Origin: Cyanobacteria bacterium UBA11153
GTDB lineage: Bacteria > Cyanobacteriota > Cyanobacteriia > Cyanobacteriales > Coleofasciculaceae
Direction of reading: 5' to 3'
Length of the DNA stretch: 21,901 nucleotides
Assembly (NCBI GenBank): GCA_003511885.1
Contig: DOIX01000307.1
Location: 1 to 21,901 of the forward strand
In this document: in pieces, positions 7,617 through 14,865 of the stretch
Position numbering within the stretch: the stretch's first letter is position 1
Layout: the number at the start of each line of letters is the position of its first letter
Program-made: the position numbers and the translations under genes
Notes under the pieces: generated by a model
What the model saw: the letters and a program-made list of their open reading frames with translations, nothing else
Databases searched by the model: none
Told to the model about the DNA's origin: nothing

Positions 7617-9728
7617 TTATGTAAAGATTCTCTCCTGAGAGAGGGAGGCTATTTTCGAGTTTTGAGATGGGATATTCCCTCGCTCATTTTGAACATTCTG
7701 CCGCACGGGAATTTCGATCCAGAATGTCGTTCCTTTTTTCTCTACTGATTCGCACCGCAACACGCCTTTATGCTTCTCAACTACAATTTGATAACTTATT
7801 GACAGTCCTAATCCTGTTCCTTTTCCCACTGGCTTAGTTGTAAAGAATGGATCGAATAAATGTTCTTTTACTCGATCGTTCATCCCCTCTCCATTATCAG
7901 CAATCTCAATCGCTATCGAATTTGTCTCTAAATATTTTGTAGTAATTGTAATCTGATTTGAATTAGCTAGTAGTTCTTGATATTCGCGGTTACTATTATA
8001 AGTATCTAAAGCATCAATTGCGTTAGTAATAATGTTCATAAGTACCTGATTAATTTGCCCAGCCAAGCATTCTACTAATGGTAAATTACCATAATTTTTA
8101 ACCACCTCAATTGCTGGAGAATTAGGTTTTGCTTTCAGGCGATTTTGCAGAATTAGCAGGGTACTCTCAATTCCTTCATGGATATCAACATATTTCATAT
8201 CACTCTCATCTAGACGGGAAAAGTTACGGAGAGAAACTACCAGATGAGTAATGCGATTTGCTCCTACTTCCATTGAGGATAGTAATTTAGGTATGTCTTC
8301 AATCAGGAAGTCAAGGTTAATCTCTTCAATATAATCTAGAATTTCTGGGTGGGAGTTAGGATAGTATTTTTGGTAAAGATTTACTAAATATAATAATTCT
8401 TGAATAGATTCAATAGCTTGAGGAATATTCCCAGAAATAAAGTTAATGGGATTGTTGATTTCGTGGGCAATTCCAGCAATTAAGAGACCAAGGCTAGACA
8501 TTTTTTCAGTCTGAACTAGTTGGGATTGAGTTTGTTTTAATTTCTGCAACGCTTTCTTAAGTTGTTGAGCTTGATATGTCCGTTCTCCCACTATTTTTTC
8601 GATTTGCTCTGTATAACGGAGCAAACTGACTAGATAAAGTGTTATTAAACTGCTCAATAATATCCCGGTTATTAATATTACTGAAGATCGCCAATATTTT
8701 TGAGATTTCATATACTCTGGTCTTGGCAAAAGTTTGAGTAACCACCTGCGATTTTCAATATTAATGATTCGAGTACAAGCGCTACCATCAGGGCAATATG
8801 CTGTTTGACCGAGTTGGCTAGTATTTTTTATATTTTGATCTGTAATTACCTTTTTATTCTGTGCGTCATAAAAAGCGAGAAACTTTTCATACTCTGAAGC
8901 CATCAAATCTTGTATTTCTAAATTGATATTTTCTAAGTCTAGATCTTGCAAGGCATATTTCATAATTGCATCAATCTGAAATATACCTAGAACAAAACCC
9001 TTAATTTTTTTCTGCTGAAGAGAGGTTGAATTTAGGATTTCTCCCTTCTCAACATTGGGGCTGATTTTACTGTAAACTGGTATAAAGACGAAGAAAAACT
9101 GTCCATCTTTTGGGATTTCATCTATCTGGGTTGAACCAGTAGCAACAATTTCATTCCTCTCTATAGCTGTTTGTAAAACCGATTCATAAGTATGAGCAAA
9201 ATTTAAACCTGAAAGTTTGCCTGTCTTGGATAATGAAAAAACTTGGTACGCGGGAAAATAGTAGGCTTGTTTTTTAGCGATGACTATTTTCCCATCCTTT
9301 GTTTTTTCTGTAATTTGGAAATTGGGATATCCATTTAATTGAGCATTTTTCTCAAAATGTCGCCGCTCTTCGTCTGTGATATGGGGTAGCCAAGCCATCG
9401 CCTGAATAATTGAATGGTGAGATAGAGCAGATTTAATCAATTTCTGCAAATCTTGTTCTTTAATCCCATCAGAGATGCTATATAAAGTTTCCATTGCTTC
9501 GATTACTTCCACGCCACTGTTAATCTGTCTCTCTATATCTATCGCGATTTTATCTCGTTGTCTTTGCCATTCAGCTTGTATCGTTTTATATTCCCAGTTG
9601 TGTACAACTAAATAGGCGGTAACGGAAAATCCAATCCCAACACAAAAAGTCAAGCCTGCTTGGATATAACGGTGATATTTGGGTAAAAACTTTCTGGCTA
9701 AATTAAACCACTGGTTTCCATGAGTCAT
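7617..9728 (-). CDS. CHASE-domain sensor histidine kinase
   Basis: A membrane sensor of a two-component system, 703 aa. Transmembrane helix 1 is at about 22-43. A periplasmic CHASE domain spans about 65-265, including MAWLPHIT (111-118), YYFPAYQVFSLS (156-167) and FVFIPVY (213-219). Transmembrane helix 2 is at about 348-370. A coiled coil follows (about 374-410), then the HisKA dimerisation domain with phosphoacceptor H422 in GIAHEINNPINFI. The ATPase domain has the N-box NQVLMNIITNAIDAL (560-574), G1 DNGEGM (611-616), F-box FDPFFTTK (625-632) and G2 GKGTGLGLSI (635-644). All catalytic boxes are intact. CHASE domains bind small extracellular ligands, but which one cannot be told here. No response regulator lies next to it, so its partner is elsewhere. 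The ribosome binding site is weak. Confidence 0.95.
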   Translation of the reverse strand: MTHGNQWFNLARKFLPKYHRYIQAGLTFCVGIGFSVTAYLVVHNWEYKTIQAEWQRQRDKIAIDIERQINSGVEVIEAMETLYSISDGIKEQDLQKLIKSALSHHSIIQAMAWLPHITDEERRHFEKNAQLNGYPNFQITEKTKDGKIVIAKKQAYYFPAYQVFSLSKTGKLSGLNFAHTYESVLQTAIERNEIVATGSTQIDEIPKDGQFFFVFIPVYSKISPNVEKGEILNSTSLQQKKIKGFVLGIFQIDAIMKYALQDLDLENINLEIQDLMASEYEKFLAFYDAQNKKVITDQNIKNTSQLGQTAYCPDGSACTRIINIENRRWLLKLLPRPEYMKSQKYWRSSVILITGILLSSLITLYLVSLLRYTEQIEKIVGERTYQAQQLKKALQKLKQTQSQLVQTEKMSSLGLLIAGIAHEINNPINFISGNIPQAIESIQELLYLVNLYQKYYPNSHPEILDYIEEINLDFLIEDIPKLLSSMEVGANRITHLVVSLRNFSRLDESDMKYVDIHEGIESTLLILQNRLKAKPNSPAIEVVKNYGNLPLVECLAGQINQVLMNIITNAIDALDTYNSNREYQELLANSNQITITTKYLETNSIAIEIADNGEGMNDRVKEHLFDPFFTTKPVGKGTGLGLSISYQIVVEKHKGVLRCESVEKKGTTFWIEIPVRQNVQNERGNIPSQNSKIASLSQERIFT

Positions 9729-10397
9729 TTTCGGATTTTAGGCTAATTTTTTTACTGGCGCTACCAGCCTATTACTTGACAAGGAGGGGAACCTAACAAG
9801 TCTTGTATAAGCACATCTCTAGTTCAAAACTAGACCCTGGTTTTAAAATATACAGTAAATCTGTAGAGATATCGTTATTTAAGGTGATTTTAACCATAAC
9901 ATAGATATTCTTAATCAGCAAGTTTTGAAACATTTGATACAAATCCGGGTTGGCTGCCCCTGAAAAAGGACAATTTCTAGTTTCTCTGGTCATTTTTAAT
10001 CGGAAAAAGAGAAAATTTTACTCTTTTAAGGTAGATTTTTCTCTTTTTTTCAGGATACTCCTATTTGCGATCGCAAAACCTACAAAAGCCAATACGATGA
10101 TAAACTGTTTCTATTCTTGGGGAAAATTTGGAGACAATGATGGGATAGAATTGTTACCCAGGAAGAGTTATATCCGTCAGCTATCAACTTCTAAAATAGA
10201 ATCGCCAGATCTGGCACTAATATAAAATAAACCTTAAACTCGATCGAAGTAGATTTGATGGGGTAATATAGCAACCGCCAGGGCGGTTAAGATATTCTAA
10301 ATTCCTCAAATCCTTGATGAGACAGCTTTCTTCCCTAGCCCCTAGCTCCTAACCCCTAGTCCCTTGCTATATAATACGAGATTAAATCCCTAAATCC
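9729..10397. other. 669-base gap without a supported gene
   Basis: Two overlapping frames on opposite strands (9793-9993 minus and 9950-10225 plus) lack family motifs and ribosome binding sites and are not called. The stretch contains a HIP1 octamer at about 10067, a small hairpin AACCGCC-AGG-GCGGTT (10269-10285), and a degenerate tandem CCCTAG/CTCCTA run (about 10333-10364) that recurs near 11930. Confidence 0.4.
10370..10375 (+). promoter_or_regulatory. Candidate extended -10 box for the HAD gene
   Basis: TATAAT lies 22 bases before the ATG at 10398 and is preceded by TGC, a weak extended -10 context. No matching -35 hexamer is visible in the C-rich repeat upstream. The leader would be only about 15 bases. 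Confidence 0.25.
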
Positions 10398-11180
10398 ATG
10401 GCAATTGAAACTTCTACTCTTCTCGCCCTAGACTTTGACGGTGTTATCTGTGACGGACTTTTGGAATACTTTCAAACCTCTTGGCGCACCTACTGTAAAA
10501 TTTGGCAACCGGATAGCCAAACTCCGCCGGATAATTTAGCTAACGTATTTTACCACTTCAGACCTGTTATTGAAATTGGCTGGGAAATGCCTGTGTTAAT
10601 TCGCGCCTTAATTAAGGGAGTGCCTGAAACTAAAATAGAAATAGATTGGTCATTAGTAGCAAAGGATATTATTGAATTAGATAAATTAGATCCAGTCGCA
10701 ATTGGTAAAGAAGTAGACAAGACAAGAGATGAGTGGATTGCCACAGATTTAGACGGATGGTTAGGATTACATCAATTCTATCCTGGTATTATTGAACGGT
10801 TGAAACAAATTGTGACATCAGATAAATCTACAGAACTATTTATCGTCACAACTAAAGAAGGAAGATTTGTCAAACAACTATTGCAACAACAAGGTATCCA
10901 ACTCTCTGAAGATAGAATTATCGGCAAAGAAATCAAACGCCCTAAACATCAAACCCTACGCCAATTATCAGCACAGTTTCCAGGAAAACTTTGGTTTGTA
11001 GAAGATCGACTGAAAACATTACAATCAGTACAGGAACAACCCGATCTTAACCAGGTTAGGCTATTCTTGGCAGATTGGGGTTATAATACTAAGACTCAAC
11101 GGGATTCTGTGGGTGACAGCTCTGGGATTCATCTCTTGTCACTTTCTCAGTTTGCCCAAGATTTTTCGCTTTGGCATTAG
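10398..11180 (+). CDS. HAD-superfamily hydrolase
   Basis: A soluble 260-residue haloacid-dehalogenase-type phosphohydrolase. Motif I is LALDFDGVICDG (9-20), with nucleophile D12 and general acid/base D14. A helical cap fills about 21-125. Motif II is FIVTTKEG (148-155). Motif III lysine is in EIKRPKH (around K183). Motif IV is the acidic pair E202-D203 in WFVEDR. The family acts on phosphorylated small molecules; the substrate cannot be deduced. The length and the closing stretch after motif IV fit a group of cyanobacterial HAD-like proteins. It begins with ATGGC and has no Shine-Dalgarno sequence. It stands about 390 bases before the next gene, with a MITE-like element between, so it is probably a single-gene unit. 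Confidence 0.88.
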   Translation: MAIETSTLLALDFDGVICDGLLEYFQTSWRTYCKIWQPDSQTPPDNLANVFYHFRPVIEIGWEMPVLIRALIKGVPETKIEIDWSLVAKDIIELDKLDPVAIGKEVDKTRDEWIATDLDGWLGLHQFYPGIIERLKQIVTSDKSTELFIVTTKEGRFVKQLLQQQGIQLSEDRIIGKEIKRPKHQTLRQLSAQFPGKLWFVEDRLKTLQSVQEQPDLNQVRLFLADWGYNTKTQRDSVGDSSGIHLLSLSQFAQDFSLWH

Positions 11181-11296
11181 CGCTATTGTCTGGGTAATTA
11201 ACCATGGCAATTTGCTTCATCCAAATTAGTGAAAAAATATGGTTAAAACTAATAACTTGTATCAGTCGTAACAAGTAAAAAACCTAACCCCCCAGC

Positions 11297-11319
11297 CCCC
11301 TTCCCTTGAAGGGAAGGGG
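11297..11319. repeat. Palindrome CCCCTTCCCTT-G-AAGGGAAGGGG
   Basis: Perfect 11-bp arms surround one base (11308). This CT/GA-rich palindrome, in its wider context AACCTAACCCCCCAGCCCCC, is a common dispersed repeat in cyanobacterial genomes (from memory). Its location about 115 bases after the HAD stop would let it act as a transcription terminator hairpin, but there is no T-tract. Confidence 0.6.
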
Positions 11320-11350
11320 ACTAAAGATTTCTGGGTTCCCTCTCCTCTTA

Positions 11351-11469
11351 TACCAAATCCGATGAAAGAAACCCCCGTTATCATCTCAATGATTTTTCTC
11401 TCCTGTAAGAAAGCCCCCTGTCTGGGAGCCTTTTTTGGGATAAAGGGGGTAATTAACCCGGATTTGGTA
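11351..11469. mobile_element. MITE-like element with 11-bp terminal inverted repeats and TTA direct repeats
   Basis: The ends TACCAAATCCG (11351-11361) and CGGATTTGGTA (11459-11469) are perfect inverted repeats. They are flanked by the same trinucleotide TTA on both sides (11348-11350 and 11470-11472), consistent with a target-site duplication. Further inside, ACCCCCGTTATC near 11371 pairs imperfectly with GATAAAGGGGGT near 11440, so the 119 bases can fold into a long hairpin. It has no coding capacity. These are the marks of a non-autonomous miniature inverted-repeat element. The parent transposase is not in the window. The TTA repeat is short, so chance is possible. Confidence 0.65.
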
Positions 11470-11556
11470 TTAGGGTTGAGGTAGGGGTAAAACTGTTAAT
11501 TAAGAATTGTGCAAGTTATGGAGTCAGACAGATTACCAAAACTAAGCAATTGTAGA

Positions 11557-11562
11557 GAGGAG
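11557..11562 (+). promoter_or_regulatory. Ribosome binding site GAGGAG for the gene at 11573
   Basis: GAGGAG within a purine-rich run lies 10 bases before the ATG at 11573 and fixes that start. Confidence 0.65.
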
Positions 11563-11572
11563 AAGAAAAATT

Positions 11573-11884
11573 ATGCTGTATCATCTGGACTTTCATGTAG
11601 AATATCCGGACACAATGAGCCAAAAAGAGTTATTTAAAATTTGGGCGAAGGAAGCGGATGCGGCACTAGGAGCTAAATCAGCAGGAGTTGTAGTGGATTT
11701 GTGGAAATGTGTTGGTACTCGTCGGGTAATTGCTATTGTTAATGTTGATACTCCTGATATGCTGGATCAAATTCTCTTGGACTTACCTATTATGCAAGAA
11801 ATGGGTCAAGATGTACAGGTAGAAGTCACTCCTCTACGTCGCTATGAAGATTTCGCCGCTGATGTAAAAGCAAGATTAAATTAG
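11573..11884 (+). CDS. Muconolactone delta-isomerase-like protein
   Basis: A small soluble protein of 103 aa that matches the ferredoxin-like muconolactone isomerase family (MIase, PF02426). It opens with the family-type strand MLYHLDFHVEYP and has the helix SQKELFKIWAKEADAA. The later pattern GTRRVIAIVNVDTPDMLDQILLDLP and VEVTPLRRYEDF closes the fold. In aromatic degraders the enzyme isomerises muconolactone in the beta-ketoadipate pathway. No other catabolic gene lies nearby, so the cyanobacterial protein probably has another role, and naming the reaction would be unsafe. GAGGAG upstream supports the start. The NurA-type gene follows 76 bases downstream on the same strand, so the two may share a transcript. 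Confidence 0.85.
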   Translation: MLYHLDFHVEYPDTMSQKELFKIWAKEADAALGAKSAGVVVDLWKCVGTRRVIAIVNVDTPDMLDQILLDLPIMQEMGQDVQVEVTPLRRYEDFAADVKARLN

Positions 11885-11901
11885 TCAAAATCGATAATAG
11901 T

Positions 11902-11946
11902 TAATGGGTAATGGGTAATTCTGCTACCCAGCTCCTAGCCCCTAGT
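11902..11946. repeat. Short degenerate repeats GGGTAAT and CTCCTAGCCCCTAG
   Basis: Between the isomerase-like and NurA genes, AATGGGTAATGGGTAAT is a near-tandem heptamer, and GGGTA-N6-TACCC can pair. The adjoining CCCAGCTCCTAGCCCCTAG resembles 10333-10364. Both are typical low-complexity cyanobacterial spacer repeats. They sit directly before the NurA start at 11961. Confidence 0.4.
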
Positions 11947-11960
11947 GCCAAAAAAACTCT

Positions 11961-13154
11961 ATGCTGGATCTCACTAAAATTGTCGGACAAATACCCAATA
12001 TTAGTCAGCACCTCAAAGGGGAAGCTGTGGCGAGTAAGAAGCGGTTGGAATTAGCTCAATTTTTGTTAGCTGAAGCCAAAATAAATCAGCAAAGCCTAAA
12101 AAGAAAGCAAAAACAATGGAGAGATAGACTCATTTTTAGTCCTGGTATTCCTCTCGAACCATTGGATACTCAAATTAACTTAGAGCCTCCCCCTTATAGT
12201 CATACAGTTTTTGCGACAGACGGTTCGCAAATTGCACCATCTCATCATGAAATTGCTTACTGTTATCTAATTAATATTGGACGAGTAATGTTACATTACG
12301 GGCAAAGCTTGTACCCTTTATTAGATAGTTTACCAGAATTATTTTACAAACCAGAAGACTTATATGTTTCCCGGAAATGGGGGATTCGCACTGAAGAATG
12401 GATGGGGTATCGGCGGACAGTTTCCGAGATATCTGTATTAGCAGAAATGGCTTGTAGGTGGGTGAATCCGCCAGGATCGCATTTTGATATTCCGAATTTG
12501 GCGATGGTAGATGGCTCCCTAATTTATTGGTTTTTGGAGTCATTGCCAACAGAAGCACGCGATCGCATTTTACCGCCAATTTTAGAAGCATGGGATAAAT
12601 TGCGATCGGTTAACGTCCCTTTGATGGGATATCTGAGTGCGGCACGCAGTAGCGAAGCACTAAATTTCCTCCGGTTGCAAGCTTGTCCTTACCCAACTCC
12701 TGACTGCATGACTCATTGTGGTAATCTTGATGATAAGTTACCCTGTCAGGTAATTGAACCCTTGCGAGATGCCACTTTTTGGAGTATTTTCTTGAAGCCA
12801 GGGCAGCGGAGTGCCTTATTTGGCAGTACTAACCGAATTTTGGATTTATATGGCGATCGCAAAATTTATTTCTGCTACGTTAATGTAGGGACGGAAATCG
12901 CTAGAATTGAAATCCCGGAATGGGTAGTAGAAAACTCTACTTTATTCAATCAAGCCTTAAGTTTAATGTTAGCTCAAGTTTATAAAGGATATGGCTATCC
13001 CATTGCTCTATCAGAAGCACACAATTATGCCGTAGTCAGAGGAGGGGATCGCGCTAGCTTTTTTGCCCTGTTAGAGCAACAAATGATTAAGGCAGGCTTG
13101 ACAAATGTGGGTACATCTTATAAAGAAGCCCGGAAGCGGGGTAGTATTAGTTAA
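11961..13154 (+). CDS. NurA-domain nuclease-like protein
   Basis: A 397-residue protein with a NurA domain (PF09376), an RNase H-like 5'-to-3' exonuclease fold used in DNA end resection in archaea together with HerA. The first acidic active-site motif is FATDGSQI (84-91, D87). The second is AMVDGSLIYW (181-190, D184). The late motif SEAHNYAVVRGGDR carries the His and Asp expected near the end of the domain. The N-terminal 75 residues are basic and helical. No HerA-type ATPase is adjacent, which is usual for cyanobacterial members, so whether it resects breaks here is an inference. The start lacks a strong Shine-Dalgarno sequence but follows an A-rich run, and the frame has no better start. 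A HIP1 octamer lies inside the gene at about 12558. Confidence 0.88.
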   Translation: MLDLTKIVGQIPNISQHLKGEAVASKKRLELAQFLLAEAKINQQSLKRKQKQWRDRLIFSPGIPLEPLDTQINLEPPPYSHTVFATDGSQIAPSHHEIAYCYLINIGRVMLHYGQSLYPLLDSLPELFYKPEDLYVSRKWGIRTEEWMGYRRTVSEISVLAEMACRWVNPPGSHFDIPNLAMVDGSLIYWFLESLPTEARDRILPPILEAWDKLRSVNVPLMGYLSAARSSEALNFLRLQACPYPTPDCMTHCGNLDDKLPCQVIEPLRDATFWSIFLKPGQRSALFGSTNRILDLYGDRKIYFCYVNVGTEIARIEIPEWVVENSTLFNQALSLMLAQVYKGYGYPIALSEAHNYAVVRGGDRASFFALLEQQMIKAGLTNVGTSYKEARKRGSIS

Positions 13155-13179
13155 TCTGACATCTTACACTCTATCATAA

Positions 13180-13206
13180 TTGACTTCACATCTGGCACTA
13201 TATAAT
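13180..13206 (+). promoter_or_regulatory. Candidate SigA-type promoter for the alcohol dehydrogenase
   Basis: TTGACT (13180-13185) and TATAAT (13201-13206) are separated by 15 bases, a little shorter than the usual 16-18. The same region offers an overlapping AATAAT at spacing 18. They lie 51 bases upstream of the ATG at 13257, after the NurA stop, and would make the dehydrogenase independent of the genes before it. Confidence 0.45.
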
Positions 13207-13238
13207 AATAAGGATATGACCAACAATTCCTAAGATAA

Positions 13239-14366
<1,128 letters not shown>

Positions 14367-14378
14367 GTAAGGTGTAGC

Positions 14379-14441
14379 AGTTGATAGTTAATAGTTGATA
14401 GTTGACAGTTGTCCATTGTCCATTGTCCATTGTCCATTGAG
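14379..14441. repeat. Short tandem heptanucleotide repeat (nine units)
   Basis: Nine 7-base units run without interruption: AGTTGAT, AGTTAAT, AGTTGAT, AGTTGAC, AGTTGTC, then three CATTGTC and CATTGAG. The period stays at 7 while the unit shifts from AGTTGAT to CATTGTC, which suggests slippage between two related heptamers. Arrays of this kind are the classic STRR sequences of filamentous cyanobacteria. Confidence 0.85.
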
Positions 14442-14451
14442 GGAGATACAG

Positions 14452-14484
14452 AGAAACTAGGTTTCTTGAGGAAGCCCCGTTTCC
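14452..14484. repeat. Palindromic repeat related to 4070-4090
   Basis: GAAAC (14453-14457) and GTTTC (14479-14483) bracket a degenerate AGGTTTCTT-G-AGGAAGCCC core. The same GGTTTCTTGA core is found at 4070-4090, so this is a dispersed intergenic repeat. Confidence 0.55.
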
Positions 14485-14508
14485 ACATCCAAGTAAAAAC
14501 TGCTACAC

Positions 14509-14547
14509 GTAGGTTGGGTTGAAGCAAGGAAACCCAGCCAAGCTACC
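14509..14547. repeat. Dispersed repeat GTAGGTTGGGTT...AACCCAGC
   Basis: GGTTGGGTT pairs with AACCCAGCC across GAAGCAAGG. This GTTGGGTT / AACCCA hairpin is a frequent cyanobacterial intergenic repeat (from memory). It lies about 320 bases before the first wall-hydrolase gene. Confidence 0.5.
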
Positions 14548-14865
14548 TCAGCCTCAACTCCTCTTGCCAAAAATTACCGAAAAAATTAATGTTTATCTAG
14601 CTTCTCCTCTAGATAAAATAAATTGTTAAGTGGCTTTGGATCTGAAATTGATTGTGGAGATAGGTAATGGGGAATGAGGAAGGGGACAGCGGATATAAGG
14701 AGGATTTGGGCTAACCTTACCATTTTTGACAATTTATAGTTTAAATGCGTCACGGCATCCCTGGAAGGACAAATTATCTTCACCTATCCACCTCCACCCC
14801 ACCGATACCAATACTGCCAAATAATTCAAAACAATTAATTTTCTATCGTTTACCAAAAGGAAATC

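Larger units (their letters stand above)
14367..14865. other. 499-base gap made largely of repeats
   Basis: This stretch precedes the first wall-hydrolase gene. It contains a heptamer array (14379-14441) and two palindromic repeats (14452-14484 and 14509-14547), each listed separately. It also has a GGTAATGGGGAATGAGG run near 14662. A minus-strand frame at 14586-14783 has no recognisable family, so no gene is called. Confidence 0.45.

Noticed and set aside
9793..9993. Minus-strand frame upstream of the histidine kinase
   Set aside because: No ribosome binding site and no recognisable family; it overlaps another unsupported frame on the other strand.
9950..10225. Plus-strand 91-codon frame in the gap before the HAD gene
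   Set aside because: It has a HIP1 octamer inside, no Shine-Dalgarno sequence and no motif. The composition looks like translated AT-rich spacer, although a small lineage-specific gene cannot be fully excluded.
14379..14441. Possible CRISPR-like array
   Set aside because: The unit is 7 bases with no spacers; it is a short tandem repeat, not a CRISPR. No cas genes are in the window.
14586..14783. Minus-strand 65-codon frame before the wall hydrolase
   Set aside because: It is formed by repeat-rich spacer (GGTAATGGGGAATGAGG complement) and shows no conserved features.
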